A model generated the notes under the pieces. The model was not told the DNA's origin, searched no databases, and worked only from the letters and a program-made list of their open reading frames with translations. Shown here one piece after another: positions 55,267 to 64,000 of a DNA stretch of 64,000 nt. This DNA is from Flavobacteriaceae bacterium MAR_2010_72 (lineage in GTDB: Bacteria; Bacteroidota; Bacteroidia; Flavobacteriales; Flavobacteriaceae): positions 806,001 to 870,000 of the forward strand of contig QXCW01000002.1 of NCBI GenBank assembly GCA_003550275.1. Direction: 5' to 3'. A program made the translations under genes and the position numbers. Each line of letters starts with the position of its first letter. The first letter of the stretch is position 1.

Positions 55267-56595
55267 ATGTTTAATAATTTAAGCGAAAAGTTAGATAAAG
55301 CCTTACACGTTCTAAAAGGACACGGAAGCATTACCGAAGTGAACGTTGCCGAAACCTTAAAGGAAGTAAGACGAGCCCTATTAGATGCCGATGTTAATTT
55401 TAAAATAGCTAAAGAATTTACCAATACTGTAAAGGAAAAAGCGCTAGGTCAAAACGTATTGACTACGTTGCAGCCTGGGCAGCTAATGGTAAAATTGGTA
55501 AAAGATGAATTGACCCAATTAATGGGGGGTGATGCCGAAGGTATTAATCTCTCTGGAAATCCGAGTGTGATTTTAATGTCCGGTTTACAGGGTTCTGGTA
55601 AAACTACATTTTCTGGAAAGCTTGCCAATTACCTTAAAAATAAGAAAACAAAACGCCCTTTATTGGTGGCTTGTGACGTGTATCGTCCAGCTGCGATAGA
55701 TCAGTTACACATTGTTGGAGAACAGATAAACGTTGAGGTGTACAGTGATAAAGGCAATACAGATCCAGTTGCCATTGCCAAGGCTGGTATAGTACATGCT
55801 AAAGCCAATGGATATAATGTGGTGATTATAGATACCGCAGGTCGTTTGGCGGTTGATGAAGCCATGATGACCGAAATATCTAACATCCACAAAGCGATTC
55901 AACCACAAGAAACTTTGTTTGTTGTAGATTCTATGACAGGTCAAGATGCTGTAAACACGGCAAAAGCTTTTAACGATATCTTAAATTTTGATGGTGTTAT
56001 TTTAACTAAACTTGATGGTGATACGCGTGGTGGAGCAGCGATTTCTATCAAATCTGTGGTCAATAAACCTATCAAGTTTATTGGTACAGGTGAGAAAATG
56101 GATGCCATAGACGTATTCTATCCATCTCGTATGGCCGACCGTATTTTGGGTATGGGTGATGTGGTGTCGTTAGTAGAACGTGCTCAAGAACAATATGACG
56201 AAGAAGAAGCCCGAAAACTTCAAAAGAAGATAGCCAAAAACCAGTTTGGATTTGATGATTTCTTAAAGCAAATACAGCAGATTAAGAAAATGGGAAGCAT
56301 GAAGGATTTGATGGGAATGATTCCTGGTGCTGGAAAAATGATGAAAAATATAGATATCGATGACGATGCCTTTAAAGGTATTGAGGCCATAATTCATTCT
56401 ATGACTCCTGATGAACGCTCAAACCCTTCAATAATTAACTCAAGTAGAAAGCAACGTATTGGTAAAGGATCGGGAACATCGGTTCAAGAAGTTAACCAAT
56501 TGCTTAAGCAGTTCAACCAAATGAGTAAAATGATGAAGATGATGCAAGGCGGAAAAGGCAAAGCCATGATGCAGGCAATGAAAAATATGAGATAG
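55267..56595 (+). CDS. ffh: Signal recognition particle protein Ffh
   Basis: 442 residues: N domain, G domain with GLQGSGKTT (about residues 105-113), DVYRPAAIDQL, DTAGR and TKLDGDTRGG, then the Met-rich M domain that binds 4.5S RNA and signal peptides. Delivers nascent membrane proteins to FtsY and the Sec channel. Full length. Confidence 0.98.
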   Translation: MFNNLSEKLDKALHVLKGHGSITEVNVAETLKEVRRALLDADVNFKIAKEFTNTVKEKALGQNVLTTLQPGQLMVKLVKDELTQLMGGDAEGINLSGNPSVILMSGLQGSGKTTFSGKLANYLKNKKTKRPLLVACDVYRPAAIDQLHIVGEQINVEVYSDKGNTDPVAIAKAGIVHAKANGYNVVIIDTAGRLAVDEAMMTEISNIHKAIQPQETLFVVDSMTGQDAVNTAKAFNDILNFDGVILTKLDGDTRGGAAISIKSVVNKPIKFIGTGEKMDAIDVFYPSRMADRILGMGDVVSLVERAQEQYDEEEARKLQKKIAKNQFGFDDFLKQIQQIKKMGSMKDLMGMIPGAGKMMKNIDIDDDAFKGIEAIIHSMTPDERSNPSIINSSRKQRIGKGSGTSVQEVNQLLKQFNQMSKMMKMMQGGKGKAMMQAMKNMR

Positions 56596-56605
56596 TTTAT
56601 TTTAT

Positions 56606-56619
56606 AGTTTTCAGTCACA
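56606..56619 (-). repeat. GTGACTG-type repeat element, left of the S23 gene
   Basis: On the minus strand TGTGACTGAAAACT. A related element in the opposite orientation lies at 57063-57082 and a third at 19071-19090. Confidence 0.5.
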
Positions 56620-56665
56620 TTTAGCAGTATTCAATGGGTTGCTATCGTTTAAAGAATAAAAGAAC

Positions 56666-57037
56666 ATGGATTTTAAAAAATTATTGGCTTATCAGAAATC
56701 ATTTGATTTAGCTATGGAAATTTTTGAAATTTCGAAGACCTTTCCAAAAGAGGAAACTTATTCTTTAACCGATCAAGTCAGAAGAAGTTCCCGATCTGTT
56801 TCTGCTAATATTTCAGAATCTTACAGAAAAAGGTTGTATCCAAGACATTTTATAAGCAAACTTTCTGACGCTGATGCTGAAAACTCTGAAACCCATACTT
56901 GGTTAGAATTTGCTTTAGCTTGTAACTATATCGATAAATCCACTTTTGATGTATTGAATGGTAAATCTTTGGAAGTTGGAAAACTGATAAACTATATGAT
57001 TAATAACCCAGACAAATTCGGAGTGAATCCAGACTGA
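56666..57037 (+). CDS. Four-helix-bundle (S23 / 23S rRNA IVS-type) protein
   Basis: 123 residues, the full family length, with the signature FDLAMEIFEISKTFPKEETYSLTDQVRRSSRSV near residues 13-45 and the later DADAENSETHTWLEFAL. The family was first found inside 23S rRNA intervening sequences of Leptospira and relatives, and also occurs alone in many Bacteroidota. The pentameric helical bundle carries a positive surface and may bind nucleic acid. It sits between two housekeeping genes (ffh, folD) and is flanked by inverted GTGACTG elements, which suggests insertion. Confidence 0.92.
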   Translation: MDFKKLLAYQKSFDLAMEIFEISKTFPKEETYSLTDQVRRSSRSVSANISESYRKRLYPRHFISKLSDADAENSETHTWLEFALACNYIDKSTFDVLNGKSLEVGKLINYMINNPDKFGVNPD

Positions 57038-57062
57038 TTTTTTTTAAAATGCATCTGAAAAC

Positions 57063-57082
57063 TGTGACTGCGACTGTAAACT
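57063..57082 (+). repeat. GTGACTG-type repeat element, right of the S23 gene
   Basis: TGTGACTGCGACTGTAAACT, related to the inverted copy at 56606-56619 and to AGTGACTGTTAACTGAAACT at 19071-19090. Confidence 0.5.
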
Positions 57083-57089
57083 AAACAAC

Positions 57090-57965
57090 ATGACAATTTT
57101 AGACGGACGAAAAATAAGCAATGACATTAAAAATGAAATTGCCGAGCAGGTCAAAAAAATGAAGGCCAAGGGTGAAAAAGTACCACATTTAGCCGCTGTA
57201 ATCGTGGGTAATGATGGTGCCAGTTTAACCTATGTAGCCAGTAAAGTAAAGGCTTGTGAGCGTGTGGGTTTCGAATCGACCATGGTGCGTATGTCTAATA
57301 CCACTAGTGAAATTGAATTGTTGGATAAAATTGAAGAGCTTAACGAAAATCCCGATATAGACGGTTTCATTATACAATTACCATTGCCACCGCAAATCAA
57401 TACCCAAAAGGTGTTGATGGCTGTCAATCCAGATAAAGATGTTGACGGATTTCATCCCATGAACTTTGGTAAAATGGCTTTGGATATGTCCACTTTCATA
57501 CCTGCAACACCCTTTGGTATATTGGAGTTGTTGGATCGTTATGGTGTTCAAACCAAAGGTAAGCATACCGTTGTTATTGGTCGTTCGCATATCGTGGGTC
57601 GCCCTATGAGTATTTTAATGGGACGAAAAGGATTTCCAGGAAATTCAACGGTAACCTTAACCCATAGCCACACTAAAAATATTACCCAAATCACTTCACA
57701 AGCAGATATCATTATTTCGGCTTTGGGTGTTCCTAACTTTTTAAAGGCTGAAATGGTTAAAGACGATGCTGTAATAATTGATGTTGGAATTACCCGTGTT
57801 GCTGACGAATCGTCTCCTAAAGGCTACAGAATTACCGGTGATGTTGACTTTGAGAATGTTAGTAAAAAAGCCAGCTTTATAACTCCTGTCCCTGGAGGTG
57901 TTGGCCCAATGACTATTGCCATGCTCCTAAAAAACACCCTATTGGCGAGAGAACTTCATCACTAA
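57090..57965 (+). CDS. folD: Methylenetetrahydrofolate dehydrogenase / cyclohydrolase
   Basis: 291 residues, bifunctional. Active-site Tyr/Lys in SLTYVASKVKACERVG, then DGFIIQLPLPP, the dinucleotide-binding VIGRSHIVGRPM, and PVPGGVGPMT. It interconverts methylene-THF, methenyl-THF and 10-formyl-THF, the pool also fed by Fhs (14818-16485). Confidence 0.97.
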   Translation: MTILDGRKISNDIKNEIAEQVKKMKAKGEKVPHLAAVIVGNDGASLTYVASKVKACERVGFESTMVRMSNTTSEIELLDKIEELNENPDIDGFIIQLPLPPQINTQKVLMAVNPDKDVDGFHPMNFGKMALDMSTFIPATPFGILELLDRYGVQTKGKHTVVIGRSHIVGRPMSILMGRKGFPGNSTVTLTHSHTKNITQITSQADIIISALGVPNFLKAEMVKDDAVIIDVGITRVADESSPKGYRITGDVDFENVSKKASFITPVPGGVGPMTIAMLLKNTLLARELHH

Positions 57966-58040
57966 CAAAAGATATTTTCAGGACTAAAAACACTTTTTAT
58001 TTTAAATAATTGAGTACCTTTTCAGGAAATTTGTATCCTT

Positions 58041-59780
58041 ATGAAAGTACTTCAATCGCTTGGTTATTTGCTACTTTTAGTTGTTTTAAGTTGTGATTCA
58101 AAATACACCGAAACCATTCACAAAGCTACTGTAGAAATAGCTTTTGCCGATACGGCAAACTCTGGTCCATTAGACGGACGTCTTATTTTAATTTTTGCGG
58201 AGAATGACGAGTCTGAACCACGTTTTCAGGTGAGTGAAGGCTTAAAGGCACAACCCGTTTTCGGTTTAAATGTAGATGGATTGAAACCCAATACAAAGGT
58301 AACCTTTGATGATTCCGTATTTGGATTCCCATATGAAAGCTTACAAAAAATCAAGCCAGGCGAGTATTTTGTTCAGGCCGTTCTTCATGTTTACGAAACC
58401 TTTAATTTGTCGACTGGTCATATCGTTAAATTACCGATGGATAATGGTGAAGGCCAGCATTGGAATACATCTCCAGGTAACCTTTATAGTACGCCCGTAA
58501 AGGTAAAAGTCACTCAAAAAGGCTTTGAACCGGTCAATATTATGCTAGATCAGGTTATTCCAGAAATTGTTCCTCCTGAAGATACCGAATGGATCAAGCA
58601 TATTAAAATGAAATCAGACCTGCTTTCAAAATTTTGGGGGCGTGATATGTATTTGGGAGCACATGTTTTATTGCCCAAAGGGTTTAATGAACATCCTGAA
58701 GCCAAATATCCATTAATGATTTTTCATGGACATTTTCCAGATGATTTTGGGGGATTCCGTACCATACCTCCAGATACTAACTTAAAACCCGATTTTTCAG
58801 CACGCTTTAATGTGGAAGGCTATAATATTCTACAACAGCAAGAAGCTTATGATTTTTATAAACGTTGGAACGAACCCGATTTCCCACGGTTTTTAATTAT
58901 TGAAATTCAGCATCCAACACCATATTATGACGATTCATATGCGGTGAATTCGGCCAGTCAAGGACCCTACGGTGATGCGATTACATATGAATTGATTCCG
59001 CATATAGAAAAGCTATTTCGTGGGCAGGGGGAAGGCTGGTCCCGATTTTTGTATGGTGGTTCAACAGGAGGCTGGGAAGCCTTGGCAGTGCAAGTGAAGT
59101 ATCCAGAGGAATATAATGGTTGTTTTGCGGCCTGTCCGGATCCGATTGATTTTAGAGCCTATTGCTTAAACAATATTTATGAAGATAAAAACGCTTATTA
59201 TGTTGAAAGTAATCATAAAACTTTAGAGATTCCGGGGCATCGGGATTATTTAGGCAATGTGAGTGCTACCGTAAAAGATTTTAATCATTTAGAATTAGTG
59301 CTAGGGGATAAGTCGCGCTCTGGTGGGCAGTACGATATTTGGGAAGCAACGTATTCCCCGCAAGGTGAGGATGGTTACCCAGTTCGATTGTGGGACAAAT
59401 ATACTGGCGACATTGACCATAAGGTTGCCGAATTTTGGAAAGAAAATTACGATCTACGTTATATACTTGAACGTGATTGGGATAAATTAGGCAAAAAGTT
59501 AAAGGGCAAAATCCATATCTATTGCGGTGACATGGATAATTATTATTTAAACAACGCCGTATACCTCATGGAAGACTTTTTAGAAAATACCACAGACCCT
59601 TATTATGATGGCGAGGTAGATTATGGAGACCGTGCGGAGCATTGCTGGAATGGTGACCAGGACAACCCTAACCACATTTCTAGATTGCGCTACAATAGTA
59701 TGTATGTGCCGAAAATCATGAAACGAATATTGGAATCTGCTCCCGAAGGTGCTGATTTAACGAGTTGGAGGTATAAGTAG
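58041..59780 (+). CDS. Lipoprotein esterase, alpha/beta-hydrolase fold
   Basis: 579 residues. Lipobox LVVLSC (Cys19). An N-terminal beta-rich part (about 25-190) precedes an esterase-D-like domain with PLMIFHGHFPDD, the nucleophile Ser341 in GGSTGGWEA and a likely catalytic His in AEHCWNGDQDNPN near the C-terminus. Probably cleaves ester bonds of sugar or lipid derivatives at the cell surface; substrate unknown. Single gene, no polysaccharide-utilisation genes nearby. Confidence 0.82.
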   Translation: MKVLQSLGYLLLLVVLSCDSKYTETIHKATVEIAFADTANSGPLDGRLILIFAENDESEPRFQVSEGLKAQPVFGLNVDGLKPNTKVTFDDSVFGFPYESLQKIKPGEYFVQAVLHVYETFNLSTGHIVKLPMDNGEGQHWNTSPGNLYSTPVKVKVTQKGFEPVNIMLDQVIPEIVPPEDTEWIKHIKMKSDLLSKFWGRDMYLGAHVLLPKGFNEHPEAKYPLMIFHGHFPDDFGGFRTIPPDTNLKPDFSARFNVEGYNILQQQEAYDFYKRWNEPDFPRFLIIEIQHPTPYYDDSYAVNSASQGPYGDAITYELIPHIEKLFRGQGEGWSRFLYGGSTGGWEALAVQVKYPEEYNGCFAACPDPIDFRAYCLNNIYEDKNAYYVESNHKTLEIPGHRDYLGNVSATVKDFNHLELVLGDKSRSGGQYDIWEATYSPQGEDGYPVRLWDKYTGDIDHKVAEFWKENYDLRYILERDWDKLGKKLKGKIHIYCGDMDNYYLNNAVYLMEDFLENTTDPYYDGEVDYGDRAEHCWNGDQDNPNHISRLRYNSMYVPKIMKRILESAPEGADLTSWRYK

Positions 59781-59893
59781 GATGAAAACTTACTCGAGAA
59801 ATTATATTATTTTTCTGGAAACTAAATTATAGGCAATTATATGGGCACTGATTTCACAGATGAATAACACTTATTTAATGTATTTCTGTATAT

Positions 59894-60358
59894 TCATTTG
59901 TTTTTTTTAAGCCTTTCATCAATTGGCAATTCAATAAATTCAATAATATTTACTTTCCCAAATTCTTTAAATAAAGGATTTAAGATAATATTTGATTCTA
60001 ATCCAACAATTGCTGAAGGTACTCGTAATGCAAAAACATTTGGGTCTTTTGATAGATGAGTAAAAATTTCAGTTGTTTTAGATGAATAAGGGTATTGATT
60101 CCATCTTTCTGGAAGTTCTTTTAATTCTCTTATGGCAAAATCATCCGGAAATTGAATTTTAGCAATTAGTATTTTTTTTGGTAGATACGCAATGTTTTCG
60201 GAATGAACATAATACTCTAGCAAGGCCAATGAAATATTTTCTGAACAGTAAACAGCCCGTGTTCCAACTTTGTTCCATCGTCCTCCAGTCTTTTCAGCCC
60301 CAATCCCTGAAAGTGTTAAATCTTTATATTTAACATGAGCAACTCGATAGACAATCAT
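59894..60358 (-). CDS. RES-domain toxin
   Basis: 154 residues, the compact RES fold. Family residues are visible: Arg27 in GGRWNKVGTR, Ser39 in YCSENISLALLE with Glu48, and the ALRVPSAIVGLESNIILNP segment. Characterised RES toxins (ParT, MbcT) destroy NAD+ or modify metabolic enzymes. Its start overlaps the antitoxin stop (TAATG), so the two are made together. Confidence 0.93.
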   Translation of the reverse strand: MIVYRVAHVKYKDLTLSGIGAEKTGGRWNKVGTRAVYCSENISLALLEYYVHSENIAYLPKKILIAKIQFPDDFAIRELKELPERWNQYPYSSKTTEIFTHLSKDPNVFALRVPSAIVGLESNIILNPLFKEFGKVNIIEFIELPIDERLKKNK

Positions 60359-60849
60359 TAACTATAAACATTGTATTGAATTCTGATAATTTCGTTTTCA
60401 ACCATTTCAAAACCGAAGCTGCTATCAAGTAATTCAAAAGGGATTTTATTTCCAAGAGTTCTAGATGGTGTCATTAGCCATTTCTTAAAGTCTTCTTTAG
60501 AATCAAAGACCTCATAACCTAATCCAAATAATCTTGCTAACTCATAGATTCGTTCTGAAGTTTCTTTTCCATAAACAGTTTTCTTTTGCATACTACTAAT
60601 GGATGCTGGAAGTATATGTTCAAACTCTTTTTCAGTTGAGCCTGTAAAATGTATTAACTGTTTCCAGTCCGACTTTTTTACACCTTCTCTGATACGGTCT
60701 ATTAATTCCAATTTAAAACCTGGCGCATCTTTAGCATGCTCAACAACCCAAGAAGGTGAAAATTTAGTAGGACTAATCGGGTTCCTTCCTTTTTTTGCTT
60801 CCTTCGTTTTTGTTGAACCTTTCTTTTTGTGAGAGATATCTGATTCCAT
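60358..60849 (-). CDS. Xre/MbcA/ParS-family antitoxin
   Basis: 163 residues. A basic low-complexity N-terminus is followed by an Xre-like helix-turn-helix segment (about 55-100) and the C-terminal toxin-binding DUF2384 domain (DSKEDFKKWLMTPSRTLGNKIPFELLDSSFG...IQYNVYS). It should neutralise the RES protein and repress the operon through the inverted repeat just upstream. The order antitoxin then toxin is usual. Confidence 0.93.
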   Translation of the reverse strand: MESDISHKKKGSTKTKEAKKGRNPISPTKFSPSWVVEHAKDAPGFKLELIDRIREGVKKSDWKQLIHFTGSTEKEFEHILPASISSMQKKTVYGKETSERIYELARLFGLGYEVFDSKEDFKKWLMTPSRTLGNKIPFELLDSSFGFEMVENEIIRIQYNVYS

Positions 60850-60855
60850 CTTGAT

Positions 60856-60907
60856 AATAATTATTGTATATTTACGCTTTAATGATAGTAAATATACAAT
60901 AATTATT
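60856..60907. promoter_or_regulatory. Perfect inverted repeat, likely operator of the RES/Xre operon
   Basis: AATAATTATTGTATATTTAC (60856-60875) is the exact reverse complement of 60888-60907, separated by 12 bp. It lies 7-58 bp before the antitoxin ATG. Each arm contains AATAATTATT, itself a palindrome, so two dimer sites may be present. Confidence 0.8.
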
Positions 60908-60982
60908 TGTATGTTCTAACTTAATTGCTCAATTTTTTTGCTAATTGGTTACGCGTGTTTGTAACTATAATATATAAATAGG

Positions 60983-61405
60983 TTACTTCGCAAACAGCTG
61001 CCCTAAATCCTTAAAGGCTTTAAATTCTAGGGCGTTACCAGCAGGGTCGTAAAAAAACATGGTAGCCTGTTCGCCTACTTGGCCTTCAAAACGAATGTAA
61101 GGTTCGATCACAAAGGAGATGCCTTTCTGTTTTAGGCCTTCAGCAAAAGTTTGAAATGTATCCCATGCTAACACGACCCCATAATGCGGTACAGGAACAG
61201 ATTTACCATCCACAGGATTGGTGTGCAAGTCGACTTCGGTTTTTGGTTTGTAATGAATCACCAACTGATGCCCAAAAAAATTAAAATCAACCCAATGGTC
61301 ACTGCTTCGGCCTTCTTCACAATTTAAAACATCACGATAAAACGTTCTACATTCATCAAGATTATGAACAGGTATGGCAATATGAAATGGTGACAATGTT
61401 GACAT
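60983..61405 (-). CDS. VOC (glyoxalase/dioxygenase superfamily) protein
   Basis: 140 residues with two beta-alpha-beta-beta-beta modules ([24 protein letters not shown] at the start, [15 protein letters not shown] at the end). Conserved His8 and the final Glu fit the usual metal site. Enzyme class cannot be specified. Precedes nothing on its strand, and starts 5 bp after rluF. Confidence 0.88.
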   Translation of the reverse strand: MSTLSPFHIAIPVHNLDECRTFYRDVLNCEEGRSSDHWVDFNFFGHQLVIHYKPKTEVDLHTNPVDGKSVPVPHYGVVLAWDTFQTFAEGLKQKGISFVIEPYIRFEGQVGEQATMFFYDPAGNALEFKAFKDLGQLFAK

Positions 61406-61410
61406 GCTAA

Positions 61411-62160
61411 TTAGGTTTTAGTTGTTCTTTTAGGTTTAAATGTGTTTGTGGAATGCTCTAGTAATTTTTCAAGCTCTTTAAATTCTGCACTAGTGAGTTC
61501 ACGATATTGACCAACAGGCATATCCAGCTCAATATTCATAATGCGTACACGCTTTAAGGTCTGTACTTCATAATCTAGATATTCACACATGCGGCGTATT
61601 TGTCGGTTAAGGCCTTGGGTGAGTATAATTTTAAATGCATTTGAGCCTAATTTTTCAACAGTGCAAGGTTTGGTTACCGTATCTAAAACAGGAACCCCTT
61701 TGGACATCCGTTCTAAAAAGGTTTGCGAAATGGGTTTGTCTACCGTAACGATATATTCTTTTTCGTGATTGTTGCTGGCGCGTAGTATTTTGTTAACGAT
61801 ATCGCCATCATCCGTTAGTAAAATCAAGCCTTCACTAGGTTTGTCAAGTCTTCCGATAGGGAAAATACGTTTAGGATAGTTTATGAAATCAATAATATTA
61901 TCCTTTTCAACGCGTGTATCTGTCGTACACACAATACCAACGGGCTTGTTAAACGCCAAATACACAAAATCTTGTTTGGTGTTTGTAATTAATTTACCAT
62001 CAACATGAATTTCATCTTCTGGAGTTACTTTGGTTCCCATTTCTGGTACAGTTCCGTTAATGGTAACGCGTCCTTGTTCAATAAGTTTGTCTGCTGCACG
62101 ACGTGAGCAGTAGCCAGCTTCACTTAAATATTTATTGAGTCGTGTGAGTTGCTCTTCCAT
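61411..62160 (-). CDS. rluF: RsuA-family pseudouridine synthase, RluF-like
   Basis: 249 residues from the ATG at 62160 ([21 protein letters not shown]...). N-terminal S4 domain (about 4-60) and a catalytic domain with [18 protein letters not shown], where the Asp is the nucleophile. RluF modifies U2604 of 23S rRNA in E. coli; target assigned by similarity in the N-terminus. Confidence 0.88.
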   Translation of the reverse strand: MEEQLTRLNKYLSEAGYCSRRAADKLIEQGRVTINGTVPEMGTKVTPEDEIHVDGKLITNTKQDFVYLAFNKPVGIVCTTDTRVEKDNIIDFINYPKRIFPIGRLDKPSEGLILLTDDGDIVNKILRASNNHEKEYIVTVDKPISQTFLERMSKGVPVLDTVTKPCTVEKLGSNAFKIILTQGLNRQIRRMCEYLDYEVQTLKRVRIMNIELDMPVGQYRELTSAEFKELEKLLEHSTNTFKPKRTTKT

Positions 62161-62177
62161 AGTGCAAAGATACAAGT

Positions 62178-63005
62178 TTATGCCTCTATAAAATCAGAAA
62201 TATAGCCTGCAACAGTTTCATTATTTAAGGAATGTCCCAAGCCTTTAGTCGTAATTAGTTTACTATTCTTAAAGCTTTGGTTGATTTGTATGGCATCGTT
62301 ATACGGAATAACATCATCATCTTCATCATGAATAATCAGGCCTTTTGAGTGGATGGTTTCCAGATATTTTGCCGTTGAAAAACTGTTGGGCTCATTACCA
62401 AAACGTTCAATGATAATTGAGTTAAGTTCATTGATGATACGTTGGTTGTATCCCAGCATATCGGTATAACGTTTAAGGACATTCTTAAATTCTGAAGGTA
62501 CACCTAGCAAGATTAACTTTTGAATGCTTTTTAGTCGATATTTATTTTGACAAAAAACAGCAGCCATGCCGCCAACAGAATGCCCCACAACAATATCGGG
62601 CTGAAAGCGTTGTGCTACCACATTTATATATTCAGAATATAATACGGCATTAAATGAATTGCTTTTGGAATAGCCATGTGCTGGAGCATCCAAAGCAATA
62701 ATATTGTAATCATTACTTTTTAATTTTAAAATAAGGGACCTCCAACGTGCCGAATTACTTTCCCAACCATGCCCTAATAAAATAGTTTCTTTTTTTCCCA
62801 ACCAACGGTAGGTCATGATGGGTTTATTTTCAAATTGAAGCTCTTCTTGGAACGCAGTGCCTAAAAATTCGTTTTGCTCTTCAGTAATTCGTCCTTTTCG
62901 CGGCTTGGTAAACAAACCAATGGCTTTATTGGCTGCATAGGTTTTTGAAATATAGCTTACCGCATTGTAGAATTTCCCTATGGTATGTACTAAAAATTTT
63001 TCCAT
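62178..63005 (-). CDS. Alpha/beta hydrolase
   Basis: 275 residues. The ATG at 63005 overlaps the cupin stop (TAATG). Catalytic triad visible: nucleophile in VGHSVGGMAA, Asp in IIHDEDDDVIPY, His in GLGHSLNN. The LLGHGWESNSARW oxyanion segment is typical. Cytoplasmic, substrate unknown. Confidence 0.9.
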   Translation of the reverse strand: MEKFLVHTIGKFYNAVSYISKTYAANKAIGLFTKPRKGRITEEQNEFLGTAFQEELQFENKPIMTYRWLGKKETILLGHGWESNSARWRSLILKLKSNDYNIIALDAPAHGYSKSNSFNAVLYSEYINVVAQRFQPDIVVGHSVGGMAAVFCQNKYRLKSIQKLILLGVPSEFKNVLKRYTDMLGYNQRIINELNSIIIERFGNEPNSFSTAKYLETIHSKGLIIHDEDDDVIPYNDAIQINQSFKNSKLITTKGLGHSLNNETVAGYISDFIEA

Positions 63006-63373
63006 TAGGGCTCTCTGTTTACAAGGTCCATAGAAAATGCAGGGGTGCAAATGGAGAGATATTCACAAGGTTCAGTAAACGGATTTGAATATTGAACTCG
63101 TGTATTCTTTTCAATTTTAATAGATTGTCCTGCCTCTAAAACAATGGTTTCACCTTCAATTATAAATTGCTTTTTGCCTTTAATGACAAAAGTGAACTCG
63201 TCAAATTCTGGCGTTTGAAATGGTTCGCTCCAACCAGCAGGTGCAACCATATGCGCAATACTGATTTTTGAATTACCATCGGTAGCCAATCCAAAATGTT
63301 CCTTAATGATCTTTCCGTCAGTGGTTGGAACTATAAAAGGTGAATTTTGGACGCTATATTGTTTCTGTTTCAT
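63005..63373 (-). CDS. Cupin-domain protein
   Basis: 122 residues, a single cupin barrel (EFDEFTFVIKGKKQFIIEGE and LEAGQSIKIEKNTRVQYSNP). The usual HxH metal ligands of motif 1 are replaced (PEFDEF), so metal binding is doubtful. Translationally coupled to the hydrolase gene. It could bind a small molecule for that enzyme. Confidence 0.85.
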   Translation of the reverse strand: MKQKQYSVQNSPFIVPTTDGKIIKEHFGLATDGNSKISIAHMVAPAGWSEPFQTPEFDEFTFVIKGKKQFIIEGETIVLEAGQSIKIEKNTRVQYSNPFTEPCEYLSICTPAFSMDLVNREP

Positions 63374-63385
63374 TAATTGTAATTT

Positions 63386-64000
63386 CTATTTTAAAGGCTT
63401 CTTTTTAATCATACCGCCTCTTAAATCCTTTACAAGTCCCATAATAATAAATGCGCTTTTGTCAATTTTATCAATTTCAGTATGGAGTTTTGCTAATTCC
63501 AATCGTGTGACCACTGTATAAATAATGTCTTTGTCATAGCTTTTCCCTCTATTTCCATAACCGCCTTTACCTGCATAAATAGTGCAGGCACGCTGTAATC
63601 TTTCGATAATCATAATTCTAATATCCTCATGTCTTTCTGAAATAATGGTAACTCCTACATACTCTTCTACACCATCAACTACAAAATCCACCGTTTTTGC
63701 TGCAGCTAAATAGGTGAGTATCGCATACAAGGCTATTTCAACAGACAAAACATAAGCACCAAACGAAAAGATTAAAATGTTGATGAGCAATAATACATCG
63801 CCCACAGTAATGGATAATTTTCGGCTTAAAAAGATGGCGAGTACTTCGGTGCCATCAATAACGCTGCCGCCACGCATGGCCATACCAATTCCCAATCCTA
63901 AAAAGAAACCACCAAAAACCGCTATCAGCAACTTGTCGTCCGTAATGGTTGGGTATTCCACATAATGCACAACAATGGCTAAAAAAGCAATGGCAATAAT
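63386..64000 (-). CDS. YitT-family membrane protein (5' end outside window)
   Basis: The frame is open to the window end, giving the last 204 residues; a GTG at 63970 is internal. Several transmembrane helices (LLIAVFGGFFLGLGIGMAMRGG..., LLLINILIFSFGAYVL, ALYAILTYLAAAKTVDFVVDG) precede a cytoplasmic DUF2179 domain (GVTIISERHEDIRIMIIERL...TVVTRLELAKLHTEI). Matches the YitT/DUF161 family. Transported substrate, if any, unknown. Confidence 0.92.
   Translation of the reverse strand: MIAIAFLAIVVHYVEYPTITDDKLLIAVFGGFFLGLGIGMAMRGGSVIDGTEVLAIFLSRKLSITVGDVLLLINILIFSFGAYVLSVEIALYAILTYLAAAKTVDFVVDGVEEYVGVTIISERHEDIRIMIIERLQRACTIYAGKGGYGNRGKSYDKDIIYTVVTRLELAKLHTEIDKIDKSAFIIMGLVKDLRGGMIKKKPLK

Noticed and set aside
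1-64000. tRNA, rRNA, riboswitch, IS element or prophage
   Set aside because: No cloverleaf-like sequence, no rRNA motifs, no transposase, integrase or phage gene seen on either strand.

Overview
The window is about 64 kb of a low-GC chromosome from a marine-type member of the Flavobacteriaceae (Bacteroidota). Four things in the sequence point there: a giant secreted protein ending in a type IX secretion sorting domain; two ECF sigma / FecR / TonB-dependent receptor cassettes; promoters of the TTG-N18-24-TAnnTTTG type instead of E. coli-like ones; and gene neighbourhoods that, as far as I know, are common in flavobacteria (M23 peptidase-MerR-LemA-TPM-TPM next to alaS; coaD-ddl next to PASTA-rluD). 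I see no rRNA, tRNA, CRISPR array, transposase or prophage. Genus cannot be fixed from the sequence alone.

Layout. 1-6532: 3' part of a giant adhesin-like protein with six near-identical 255-bp repeats, HYR-type repeats, a nested lamin-tail-like domain and a T9SS tail, followed by a terminator. 6663-7830: small YgaP-like membrane protein and a PAS-LuxR regulator. 7942-14722: a same-strand cluster of a 618-aa secreted protein and four paralogues that share one N-terminal module fused to either an FGE-sulfatase-type domain or a LolA-like domain; between the two LolA-type genes lie the two ends of a deleted fifth member. This is the most unusual locus in the window. 14818-36122: mostly housekeeping (fhs, era, der, alaS, coaD, ddl, rluD, yaaA, THX, ctlX) plus an envelope cluster (M23, MerR, LemA, two TPM proteins), an M14 carboxypeptidase and a TPR histidine kinase with a previously uncalled 41-aa membrane ORF coupled to its start. 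36544-40680: small membrane protein, argS, a 780-bp gap with two gene relics, and a secreted carboxypeptidase-regulatory-domain protein.

40716-55103: a DinB/YfiT protein and two paralogous surface-signalling cassettes, each ECF sigma-FecR-TonB receptor on the minus strand with a divergent lipoprotein of one shared family on the plus strand. Between them sit a beta-barrel protein, an archaemetzincin-like lipoprotein and a cupredoxin-like lipoprotein. A GGGTA motif lies about 40 bp before both fecR genes and also before one of the lipoprotein genes, suggesting that each sigma factor drives its own receptor operon and perhaps the lipoprotein.

55267-64000: ffh, a four-helix-bundle (S23) gene flanked by repeat elements, folD, a lipoprotein esterase, a RES/Xre toxin-antitoxin pair with a perfect 20-bp-arm inverted repeat at its promoter, a VOC protein, rluF, an alpha/beta hydrolase, a cupin, and the 3' part of a YitT-family membrane protein cut by the window end. 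The genes at both edges are partial because they run out of the window.
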